Part shown: positions 54,592 through 62,483 of the stretch, piece after piece | Numbering within the stretch: position 1 is the first letter of the stretch | Layout of the letters: every line of letters starts with the position of its first letter | The notes under the pieces: model-generated | Told to the model about the DNA's origin: nothing | Database searches by the model: none | What the model saw: the letters and a program-made list of their open reading frames with translations, nothing else | Origin: an uncultured Polaribacter sp. | GTDB taxonomy: Bacteria > Bacteroidota > Bacteroidia > Flavobacteriales > Flavobacteriaceae | DNA length: 64,000 nt | Assembly: GCF_947497695.1 (NCBI RefSeq) | Contig: NZ_CANMHM010000009.1 | Coordinates: 1 to 64,000 of the forward strand | Reading direction: 5' to 3' | Translations under genes and position numbers: made by a program

Positions 54592-56562
54592 ATGATGAAA
54601 ATTAAAATTAGCTTATTATTTGCCCTGTTATTGGCTTTTCAAATTGGAATAGCACAAGAAGACCCTTATTTTGAAAGTTATGATTGGGAAGAAACGCCAA
54701 ATTATTCTGTTGAAAAACAAAGCACAGAAGATATGATTGCTGTAAAAGAAAAAACCGTTACAGAGTTTTATTTTGATAAAAAAGATTTGGTAGAATTTTA
54801 CTTAGAACATAAAGTTTTATGGCTAAATTCTGATGATGCAATAGAAGGCTACAATAAAATTTATTTACCTTTTTCATCAAGAGATAAATTACAAGTAAAC
54901 AAAGCAAGAGTAATTACTCCAGAAGGTAAATTAATCAATTTAGATAAGTCTAAGATACTAACTGCAGAAGATGAAGAATCTGGCAGAAAATACAAATATT
55001 TTGCCTTAGAAGGTATTACAAAAGGTAGTTTTATAGAATATATGTATGTTGTAAAAAGACCCCCAAATTACACCGGAAGAAAATTCAACATTCAAGATGC
55101 TTACCATAAAGATAAAGTAGAATTCGATTTATTTTCGCCAAGTAATTTACTTTTTAAATTTAAGAGCCTTAATAATTTGCCAGAAGTTGAAAGAGATACC
55201 TTAACAACACAAAAATTACATTATAAATTACATGTAAATAACGTTGAAAAACTAGAACCTGAATACCAAGCACCTTACAATGCAGCTAGAGCTTGTATTG
55301 TTTATAAAATGGATAAAAATACTGCTGGTAATGGTGAAGATATGATTTCTTACAAGAATGTTTCACAGAACTTGTATAAGCGATATTATGTAGATTATTC
55401 TAAAAAAACTCAAGAGTTAATTAGTAATTTTATTAAAGAATTAGAAATACCAGAAAATGCAGATGATGAAAGTATTGTTAGAAAATTAGATTATTATATT
55501 AAAATAAATGTGTTTTCTCAAGATGTTTACAATGAAGAATTACAAGATTTAGATGCAATTTTAACCAAAAAAGTGGCCAATGATACAGGTATTATAAAAC
55601 TTTATATTGCTGTTTTAAGAACTTTAAATATAGCACATGAACTTGTTTTAACTACCAACAGAAAAGAGCTAAAGTTTGATAAAGAGTTTGAAGCTACTAA
55701 TTTTTTAACTGATTATTTACTGTATTTCCCAGAGTCAGAAAAGTACTTATCTCCAAATGCATCAGGTACAAGATTTGGTTTTCCAATGCCTTATGTGATG
55801 GATAATTATGGACTCTTTATAAAAGAAGTTGCTATTGGAGATTATAAATCTGCCGTTGGCAAAATTAAATATATAGAACCTGTAAAAGCCAAAGAAATTG
55901 TTGATGTTATGAATGTGAACATTTCTTTTAACGAAGAAAACTTAACAGAAAATAACATTCATTTCGATAGAGCTTTCAGCGGATATTATGCCATGAATAT
56001 TCAACCTTTTATGCATTTGATAAAAGGAGAAAAAAGAGAAGAATTGGTAGAAAATTTTGTACAAAACATTACAAAAGAGTTAAAAATTACAGATCGAAAA
56101 ATAGTAAATGGAGAATCTGAATTGTTTGGTGTAAAACCGATGCAATTTATAGTAGATTTTACAACAGAAGCTTTTGTAGAAAAAGCAGGAAGAAAGTATC
56201 TATTTAAGTTAGGCGATTTAATTGGTCCTCAAATACAATTATATCAAGAAAAGGAAAGAGTATTGCCTTTAGAGGAGCAATTTCATAGAAGTTATTTTAG
56301 AACCTTAACAGTAAACATACCAGAAGGTTATAAAATTAGCAATTTAGACGATATTAATATAGATAATTCATACATAGAAAACGAAAAAGAATTGTTTTCA
56401 TTCAAGTCTTTTTACAAGTTAGAAGGAAACACTTTAACAGTTACTGCAGATGAACATTATAGAGAAAATATTGTTCCTGTGCATCTATATGAAGAGTATA
56501 GAACTGTAATTAATAGTGCTGCAGATTTTAATAAGATAGTGCTATTAATTGAGCCAGAATAA
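54592..56562 (+). CDS. DUF3857 protein lacking the transglutaminase triad
   Basis: 656 aa, a divergent paralogue of the preceding protein with the same order: signal peptide (to about residue 22, GIAQE), DUF3857 domain, and transglutaminase-like region. The positions of C, H and D are filled by other residues: KKVANDTGIIKLY replaces the KYGDCKDNS loop, FEATNFLTDYLL replaces the histidine stretch, and YLSPNASGTRFGF replaces YLDATGR. It starts 6 bp after the active paralogue. A non-catalytic partner or binding role is likely. Confidence 0.85.
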   Translation: MMKIKISLLFALLLAFQIGIAQEDPYFESYDWEETPNYSVEKQSTEDMIAVKEKTVTEFYFDKKDLVEFYLEHKVLWLNSDDAIEGYNKIYLPFSSRDKLQVNKARVITPEGKLINLDKSKILTAEDEESGRKYKYFALEGITKGSFIEYMYVVKRPPNYTGRKFNIQDAYHKDKVEFDLFSPSNLLFKFKSLNNLPEVERDTLTTQKLHYKLHVNNVEKLEPEYQAPYNAARACIVYKMDKNTAGNGEDMISYKNVSQNLYKRYYVDYSKKTQELISNFIKELEIPENADDESIVRKLDYYIKINVFSQDVYNEELQDLDAILTKKVANDTGIIKLYIAVLRTLNIAHELVLTTNRKELKFDKEFEATNFLTDYLLYFPESEKYLSPNASGTRFGFPMPYVMDNYGLFIKEVAIGDYKSAVGKIKYIEPVKAKEIVDVMNVNISFNEENLTENNIHFDRAFSGYYAMNIQPFMHLIKGEKREELVENFVQNITKELKITDRKIVNGESELFGVKPMQFIVDFTTEAFVEKAGRKYLFKLGDLIGPQIQLYQEKERVLPLEEQFHRSYFRTLTVNIPEGYKISNLDDINIDNSYIENEKELFSFKSFYKLEGNTLTVTADEHYRENIVPVHLYEEYRTVINSAADFNKIVLLIEPE

Positions 56563-56588
56563 GAAGTTTTAGTAATTTCAATTCAAAA

Positions 56589-56618
56589 AAATATCCCAAG
56601 CAAAAACTTGGGATATTT
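56589..56618. terminator. Bidirectional terminator (DUF3857 / THI5-like gene)
   Basis: Arms AAATATCCCAAG (56589-56600) and CTTGGGATATTT (56607-56618) pair over 12 bp with a 6-base loop, between two convergent genes. Confidence 0.85.
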
Positions 56619-56655
56619 AATTTAATAAGAAATGTATCTTTTTAAAACTATTTTT

Positions 56656-57544
56656 TTACTCTAAAAGCACGTTTGTGTAAAGGTCTTGATTTAGAATTTT
56701 GCTATTTTCTAACCCTTTTTCTACCAACCATTCTAAAAACAGCTGTACCTTTTTATCTTTCATAAAACCACAAGTATCAGCAGTACCAAAATGCATTTTT
56801 GTTGCTTGTAATGCTTTGGTAATATTGATGTTTTTTTGGTCGTATTCAGTTATGTTTTTCTGTAAAATAGCAACAGCTTCTGCTTCATTTTCTACAGCAT
56901 ATAGGTAGCCTTTTTTAGTTGCATTCACAAAATTAGCATAGTCAGTTTTAAAATTTGCTATATTTTTATTTTTAGCAATTACAATTGGCGAATATCCATA
57001 AGGAATACCACTATCTTTTAGCTTCCATGTGTTTAAAGCAATGGTTTTATCATTGGCTTCTACACCTTCCCAATTGTTAAAAATCAAAGTGGCATCTGCT
57101 TTACCTTCCAATAAGGTATTCCAAATACCTAATTTTTCTGGGTAACTGATTTTAAAATCACCTTTTCCACCATCATTTTTTACCAATTCTTGTACAATTT
57201 TATCTTCATAACGAGCTTTGTAAGAAGCATAAATTTTACCATCTAATTGTTTAGGATTGGTTAAATTATTAGATTTTAAAGAGGCAATACTACTTAAATC
57301 TTCTTGTAAAATGGCATAAATAGCAATAGCATCTACTTTATTTGCCTTGTTATTTAAACTAATAACAGTTTCAAACGGAGCAATATAAAAATCTGTAATA
57401 TCTAACTCTAATTTTTTGCCAGGCGTTACAGCATAGTTATCGTCTAAAGGATTTAAAATTTCTAAATCGATATTTTCATCCGCATAAAAACCCAATATGA
57501 TTAATGTTTGGTGTCCAATCTAAGGCTAGTTTTAATGTTTTCAT
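56656..57544 (-). pseudogene. Frameshifted THI5/NMT1-like substrate-binding protein
   Basis: The expected start is ATG 57544-57542, encoding MKTLKLALDWTPNINHIGF, the conserved family opening. After GGGTTTTT (57486-57493) that frame ends at TGA. The remaining 279 codons continue in the next frame as GFYADENIDLEILNPL. A family member should have about eight more residues between NHIGF and FYADE. The damage fits a deletion between two GGTTTTT repeats that also shifted frame. The family binds thiamine precursors (HMP/formylaminopyrimidine) or other small molecules. It lies 11 bp after a TPP-riboswitch receptor gene, so probably the thiamine pathway. Confidence 0.8.
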
Positions 57545-57555
57545 GATAACTTATT

Positions 57556-59907
57556 TTAAAAGCGTAAAGTTGCACCTAACAAAAAGTTTCTGGTTGCTTG
57601 AGGATAAAAGCCTGCTCCATCAACTGTAGTTGTAACATTTGGTTGAGACCAATTATCATCAAACGTAAAATAATAACCTCTGTCAACATATTCTACATCA
57701 AAAATATTATTTATCAACGCTGTAAAAGTAATCGATTTAAAAATAGATTTTGGTTGTATTTCATACACAATATTAATGTCTGACGTAAAGAAACTATCTA
57801 ATACGTCATTGTCTGAAATTGCACTACTAAAATTACTCATAAATTGTTGCCCAACATATTTAGACAAAAAAGAAAACTGAAAATTTTCTACTGGCATATA
57901 GGTAAAAATATTTCCAATAACTACATCTGGCGAAAAAGATAAATCTGTACTTCCTAAAGATACAGGGTTTTCATTACCATCTCTTTTAATAAAGAAATCT
58001 CTGTTTTTATTGGTACTAAAAGCTATATTTGGTCTTATCGAAAACTGATTACCAAAACGAATATCTGCATCAATTTCTAGACCTAATCGGTAACTACTTC
58101 CAGAAGTTGCTCTAACTGCTTGACCAACATCATCTATATCACCTGTTAAAACCAGTTGATTTTTGTAGTCCATAAAATACATGTTGGTGTTTAATTTTAC
58201 GTTTTCTTTATCTAAACGCCAGCCAAACTCAAAATCATTTAAGTTTTCTGGTGTATCAACGCCGTTTTCAAAATCATTTCTATTAGGTTCTCTATTGGCA
58301 ACAGCAAAAGAAGTATACAATCTATTTTCACTATTTATTTTATAAGTTAAACCAAACTTTGGGTTAAAGAAATTAAAATTTGCATCTACATCTATTGGTA
58401 TAATATCATTGGTAATTCCTTTTGTTTGATATGTTACAAACCTACCTTGTAAATCTATATAACCAGATAGTTTTTCATCAATTTTAAAATTTGCTTTTGT
58501 AAAAATTGAAAAGTCAGTTTTAGTAGCGTCAGAAAAATAATAATGATCTCTAATATTGGTGTTTGGTGCTAAATTTTCACCCCAAATAACTTCACCAAAA
58601 TGATCTCCTGTATAGTTAGAATAAGAAATTCCAGTAATTAAATTTAGCTCTTCTGTTTTGTAATTTGTATTGTAGTTTACTACAAAAAAATCATTATCTA
58701 ACCAACGTCTTACAATAACATCACTTCCATCTTCAATTAAATTATTAAAATCTGCTGCATCTTCTTCATCTTTAAATTGCTCAAAATATCCTGAACCTTT
58801 TGTGTAATTCAACGCTAAGTTTGTAGACCAATTATCGGTTATTTTTTCATTCCAATGCAATTGATAATGGTTTTGCTCGTAATTATCTGTTTCATTATCA
58901 TAAGTATATGGGTTTTGTCTTCTATCTGTAGCTAATTGGTCTGCAGTTAAACCAAACCAAGCTTGATAGGTTTGTTCTTTTCCACCAAAAGAAATCGCTT
59001 TTATTAAGGTGTTTTCATCGGTATAACTTCCTTGTAAATAATACGATTTTAAATCTACAAAAGCTCTATCTATATAACCATCAGTAGAAATATTAGATAA
59101 ACGTCCAGAAATTTCTATGTGCTCATTTAATTTTCCTGTGCTAAACTTTACAGTATGTTTTCTTGTATTAAAAGAACCAAAAGAATTAGAAATTTCTCCA
59201 AAGGCTTCCTCAGAATTAGCATCTGTTAAAATGTTTAAACTTGCACCAAAAGCACCAGAACCATTTGTTGAAGTACCAACACCACGTTGCAATTGTAAAT
59301 TCTCTGTAGAAGAAGCAAAATCGCCTAAATTTACCCAAAAAGTACCTTGACTTTCTGCATCGTTATAAGGTATTCCATTTACAGTAACATTAATTCTCTC
59401 AGAATTAGAACCACGTACATTCATATAGGTATAACCAATTCCTGCACCAGCATCTGATGATGAAACTACGTTTGGTAAATAATTCATTAAAATAGGAATG
59501 TCTTGTCCTAGATTACGTTTTGCAATTTCTTTTTTAGACAAATTAGAAAATGTTACAGGTACATCTGCATTTACACGAACTGCAGAAACGAGTACTTCCT
59601 CTAAAACATTTTCATTAGATCTTAACACAAAGTTTAGTGTTACATCTTTATCAATAATGTTCACTTTTTGGATACTTGTTTTGTAACCAATAAAACGAAC
59701 TTCAACAAGATACTCACCTTTTATAAGCTGTAATTTAAACTCTCCATTTAAGTCAGAAGAGGTTCCTTTGTTACTTTTTTTAACCAGAATAGTTGCTCCA
59801 GGTAAAGATTCATTGTTTTCATCTACAACTTTTCCAGAAAGTGTAAATTGTTGGGCGTTTACAAGTATACTTGCAAACAAGAATAAAAAAAGTGTAATTT
59901 TTTTCAT
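57556..59907 (-). CDS. TonB-dependent receptor under a TPP riboswitch
   Basis: 783 aa outer-membrane receptor. A signal peptide (to about residue 19, VNAQ) is followed by a carboxypeptidase-like regulatory domain (about 21-105; TLSGKVVDENNESLPGATI). The plug domain (about 115-230; GYTYMNVRGSNSERINVTVNG) comes next, then a barrel ending in FLLGATLRF. With a TPP riboswitch upstream on the same strand, its natural substrate is thiamine or a thiamine precursor. It precedes the frameshifted THI5-like gene in an operon. Confidence 0.92.
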   Translation of the reverse strand: MKKITLFLFLFASILVNAQQFTLSGKVVDENNESLPGATILVKKSNKGTSSDLNGEFKLQLIKGEYLVEVRFIGYKTSIQKVNIIDKDVTLNFVLRSNENVLEEVLVSAVRVNADVPVTFSNLSKKEIAKRNLGQDIPILMNYLPNVVSSSDAGAGIGYTYMNVRGSNSERINVTVNGIPYNDAESQGTFWVNLGDFASSTENLQLQRGVGTSTNGSGAFGASLNILTDANSEEAFGEISNSFGSFNTRKHTVKFSTGKLNEHIEISGRLSNISTDGYIDRAFVDLKSYYLQGSYTDENTLIKAISFGGKEQTYQAWFGLTADQLATDRRQNPYTYDNETDNYEQNHYQLHWNEKITDNWSTNLALNYTKGSGYFEQFKDEEDAADFNNLIEDGSDVIVRRWLDNDFFVVNYNTNYKTEELNLITGISYSNYTGDHFGEVIWGENLAPNTNIRDHYYFSDATKTDFSIFTKANFKIDEKLSGYIDLQGRFVTYQTKGITNDIIPIDVDANFNFFNPKFGLTYKINSENRLYTSFAVANREPNRNDFENGVDTPENLNDFEFGWRLDKENVKLNTNMYFMDYKNQLVLTGDIDDVGQAVRATSGSSYRLGLEIDADIRFGNQFSIRPNIAFSTNKNRDFFIKRDGNENPVSLGSTDLSFSPDVVIGNIFTYMPVENFQFSFLSKYVGQQFMSNFSSAISDNDVLDSFFTSDINIVYEIQPKSIFKSITFTALINNIFDVEYVDRGYYFTFDDNWSQPNVTTTVDGAGFYPQATRNFLLGATLRF

Positions 59908-60078
59908 TTTAAAAAAATTTAAAACGAATAAAAAGAGGTAATTATTCTTGATGTTAATATTGAATAATTAGTGTTTGTTTTACAAATTAAGAATGATGAA
60001 AAATCTATTTTAAAAATAGAGATTACTTCCATCGGTTCTTATTTGCAAAACATGTTTTACAAAATGGCAATTATTGCC

Positions 60079-60217
60079 TCCCTAAACAGCATTATCTGTT
60101 CTAGGTTCATTGGGTATGATCTCAGCCGATTTTCAGTGAACAGTTAAAAGTTTAACAGTTAACAGTGTAAAACTGATTACTGAATACTGATTACTGAATA
60201 CTGATAACAGCACCCCT
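60079..60217 (-). promoter_or_regulatory. TPP (thi-box) riboswitch with enlarged P3
   Basis: Minus strand, in order: GGGGTGCT (60216-60209), CTGAGAT (60125-60119), ATACCC (60117-60112), TGAACCT (60109-60103), GATAATGC (60096-60089) and TAGGGA (60084-60079). These are all the conserved thi-box blocks. The interval between GGGGTGC and CTGAGA (about 80 nt) is far longer than typical and consists of the heptad array E. Downstream lie hairpins at 60066-60078 and 60044-60061 as possible expression-platform parts. It controls the receptor at 57556-59907. Confidence 0.95.
60131..60206. repeat. Seven-base periodic array E (inside riboswitch P3)
   Basis: Plus strand: AGT-sense units (TTTCAGT, GAACAGT and similar) at 60131-60166 give way to ACTGAWT units at 60172-60206, with two exact 14-bp repeats. 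The halves are complementary in sense and could fold as one long P3 hairpin. One unit is 8 bases long. Confidence 0.75.
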
Positions 60218-60231
60218 TTATGAGAACGCTG

Positions 60232-60239
60232 CAAAATTA
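60232..60239 (-). promoter_or_regulatory. -7 promoter element of the thiamine operon
   Basis: The minus strand reads TAATTTTG, matching TAnnTTTG, so transcription would start close to the first riboswitch base. Confidence 0.5.
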
Positions 60240-60280
60240 AGATGGATTTTTTTACTGTGAAATAAAAAAGTGAATTTTTT

Positions 60281-60408
60281 TTAGAAGCTATTTCACGCTT
60301 TCAGCACTCGCTTTTTTTGTGAAAAACAAAAAAGAGCTCAAACATTAGTTTACCTTGAGCGTGGTCGAAAGGCTTCAATCGCGGCTAAACTTGTTTGCTA
60401 ACTTTTAG
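60281..60408 (+). repeat. Intergenic repeat R2, copy b
   Basis: AGAAGCTATTTCACGCTTTC, then CACTCGCTTTTTTTGTG, CAAAAAAGAGCTCAAAC, GGCTTCAATC, CGGCTAAAC and TTTGCTAACTTTTAGA. It carries an extra ~40 bp (60343-60371, TTGAGCGTGGTCGAAAGG type) between CTCAAAC and GCTTCAA compared with the copy at 7324. It lies at the 3' end of arfB. Together with the thiamine riboswitch region it accounts for the gap 59908-60411. Confidence 0.8.
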
Positions 60409-60411
60409 ATG

Positions 60412-60816
60412 TTAGTCTAACCTTGGTTTTTTTCTAAGTGTTTTTTTTACAGAATTTCTAATTTTATTTTCTGCATTTTTTTTAATTGAACTTCTACTTG
60501 GTTTTGTAGGTGTTCTTTTTTTAGGACGAATTAGGTTTGTTTTTATCAAACTTAAAAAACGTTTAATAGCTAATTCTTTGTTTTTGTGTTGTGAGCGTGT
60601 TTCCTCACAAAATAAAATCAATATATTTTCTTTGGTTAATTTTGATGAAAGTTTGCCTTTTAAAAGTTCTTTTTCTCTGTCTGATAAAGCGTTGGAGTTT
60701 TCTAAATCAAAAGTCAATTCAATTTTAGACGATGTTTTATTTACATGTTGTCCTCCAGCACCAGAACTTCTAATGGCTTTAAAATTAAGTTCTTTTACAA
60801 TATTATTTACATCCAC
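60412..60816 (-). CDS. arfB: Ribosome rescue hydrolase ArfB (YaeJ)
   Basis: 134 aa peptidyl-tRNA hydrolase that frees stalled ribosomes. The catalytic GGQ motif is at 21-23 (SSGAGGQHVNKTSSKIEL). The C-terminal ~40 residues are strongly basic (RPKKRTPTKPSRSSIKK), the tail that enters the mRNA channel. It has no release-factor domain 2, as expected. It starts 10 bp after the pnuC-like stop and is probably in one transcript. Confidence 0.93.
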   Translation of the reverse strand: MDVNNIVKELNFKAIRSSGAGGQHVNKTSSKIELTFDLENSNALSDREKELLKGKLSSKLTKENILILFCEETRSQHKNKELAIKRFLSLIKTNLIRPKKRTPTKPSRSSIKKNAENKIRNSVKKTLRKKPRLD

Positions 60817-60826
60817 AATTATAATT

Positions 60827-61453
60827 TTATAAGAGACTTTTTTGATACTTTTTTTTCCAAGCTAAGTATCCAAAAATAGCAATAATAGTAAAACCAAGGT
60901 ATTGAAAGCTAGTAAATGTAAAACCTTTGTAAAAATATAAAGGTACAGAAATAAGGTCTCCAACAATCCAAAACAACCAGTTTTCTACTTTTCGTTTTGC
61001 CATTAACCACATTCCTACAAAGAAAATTGCTGTTGTAAGTGTATCTACATAAGCAACCCAATGAGTCCATTTATCAAAGGTTTTATAAACGATAAAAACA
61101 AAAACCAAAGTAGCTATAAATATAAAAACACCTATTTTTTGCTCTTTTAAAGATGTTATAGAAATGGGGTTAGCATCAGTTTCATCGGCTTTACGTGTCC
61201 AAATATACCAGCCATAAATGCTCATTATAAAATAGTAAGCATTGATCATCATATCACCTAAAAGACCCCATTTAAGTAATAAATACACAAAAATTAAGGT
61301 GCTAACAATTCCTGTTGGAAAAACCCAAATTTTGTTTTTTTTAGAAAACCAAACCGATAAAAACCCAAAAATTACAGCAGTAATTTCTAGAACAATATCT
61401 AAAGTTTCATAAGTTTTGTATTGATCAAAAAAGAGCTTAAAAATATCTGTCAT
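60827..61453 (-). CDS. PnuC-family vitamin transporter (PnuC or PnuT)
   Basis: 208 aa with about seven membrane helices. Family motifs are WVFPTGIVSTLIFVYLLLKWG, MMINAYYFIMSIYGWYIW and NWLFWIVGDLISVPLY. PnuC carries nicotinamide riboside, and PnuT relatives carry thiamine. The TPP-controlled receptor 920 bp downstream hints at thiamine, but no riboswitch is seen before this gene. Substrate therefore undecided. Confidence 0.9.
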   Translation of the reverse strand: MTDIFKLFFDQYKTYETLDIVLEITAVIFGFLSVWFSKKNKIWVFPTGIVSTLIFVYLLLKWGLLGDMMINAYYFIMSIYGWYIWTRKADETDANPISITSLKEQKIGVFIFIATLVFVFIVYKTFDKWTHWVAYVDTLTTAIFFVGMWLMAKRKVENWLFWIVGDLISVPLYFYKGFTFTSFQYLGFTIIAIFGYLAWKKKYQKSLL

Positions 61454-61532
61454 TGGTTTTGTTTGATGATGTAAAAGTAACGTTTTCTGTTTTTTCTTAT
61501 GAGGTAAACTAATAAAAATAAAGGCATGTTAC

Positions 61533-61618
61533 ATCGACAAAAAGGAGAAGTCACACAAAAAGCCAAGACAAAGCTTTGTACAATCGATTGTGATTTCTCT
61601 CTGCGTTCGAAATTACAA
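61533..61618. repeat. Intergenic hairpin repeat R1, diverged copy 4
   Basis: The arm GAGAAGTCACA (61545-61555) pairs with TGTGATTTCTC (61589-61599) with one mismatch, and GCGTTCGAAATTAC lies at the right end. It shares the layout but less sequence with the copies at 13, 16768 and 24528. It sits at the 3' end of the GGGPS-like gene. Confidence 0.55.
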
Positions 61619-61641
61619 ACTGTATAAAAACGTTGTAATAA

Positions 61642-62364
61642 CTACTTTTTTAAATCATCAAAAAAAGTTGCATCATTTTCAAAAGCAGTACCAATAACCA
61701 CTAAATCTGCACCAGCATTAAATGCATTTTCTAATTGTTTTTTTGTGCGAATGCCACCACCAACAATTAAAGGAATTGATAAATTGTCTTTTAAAAGAGT
61801 AATAATATTTGTTTTTACAGGTATTTTGGCACCACTTCCTGCTTCTAAATAAATTAATTTCTTCCCTAAAAACTGGCCTGCTAAAGCAGTGTTTAAAATG
61901 AGTTCTGTGTTTTTTTGAGCAATGGGTTTTGTATTGCTAACTTTTTGTGTGGCTGTTACTGTTTGTCCATCAATTAAAATATAACCTGTAGGTAAAATTT
62001 CTAAAGTAGCATCTTTTAAAAAAGGAGCAGCTTTAATTTGTTGTTCTATTAAATATTCAGAATTTCTGCCAGAAAGCAAACTCAAAAATAAAATTCCATC
62101 TGCTTTTTGTGTAATTTGTTTTACATCACCAGGAAAAAGAATTACGGGTAGTTTTGTTACTTTTTTTATAGCAATAACAACGTTTTCTGTTTGGCTATTT
62201 ATATCTGTACTACCACCAACAAAAATATGAGTAGCAATAGACAACTGTACTTTATCAAAAAAAGGAACAATATTATCTAAATCAATTTTTTCAGGATCTA
62301 TTAAAACAGCCAACAGTTTTTTGCCTGCTGTTTTTGCTTGTAAAATGTTTTGGTAGAGATTCAC
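61642..62364 (-). CDS. Geranylgeranylglyceryl phosphate synthase-like protein (PcrB family)
   Basis: 240 aa TIM-barrel prenyltransferase. It has KKLLAVLIDPEK near the N terminus, HIFVGGSTDI, LPVILFPGDVKQI and a phosphate-binding IPLIVGGGIRTKKQLENAF with GADLVVIGTAFE. Archaeal GGGPS makes ether-lipid precursors. Bacteroidota homologues (F. johnsoniae has been studied) can use the same substrates in vitro, with the cellular role unclear. Length is typical. It is transcribed alone or after the PPTase gene. Confidence 0.9.
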   Translation of the reverse strand: MNLYQNILQAKTAGKKLLAVLIDPEKIDLDNIVPFFDKVQLSIATHIFVGGSTDINSQTENVVIAIKKVTKLPVILFPGDVKQITQKADGILFLSLLSGRNSEYLIEQQIKAAPFLKDATLEILPTGYILIDGQTVTATQKVSNTKPIAQKNTELILNTALAGQFLGKKLIYLEAGSGAKIPVKTNIITLLKDNLSIPLIVGGGIRTKKQLENAFNAGADLVVIGTAFENDATFFDDLKK

Positions 62365-62483
62365 GTTTGCGAAAATAAAAGTTTAGACACAAAATCCACC
62401 AAAAAACACGAATTTATCAGTTGTAATTTCGATAATCTAAATATCAATTAAAAATAACAATGTCAGTCTGAGCTTCTCGAAGA

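Noticed and set aside
60003..60020. TCTATTTT/AAAATAGA as the riboswitch terminator
   Set aside because: An all-AT 8-bp stem with a one-base loop is too weak to claim.
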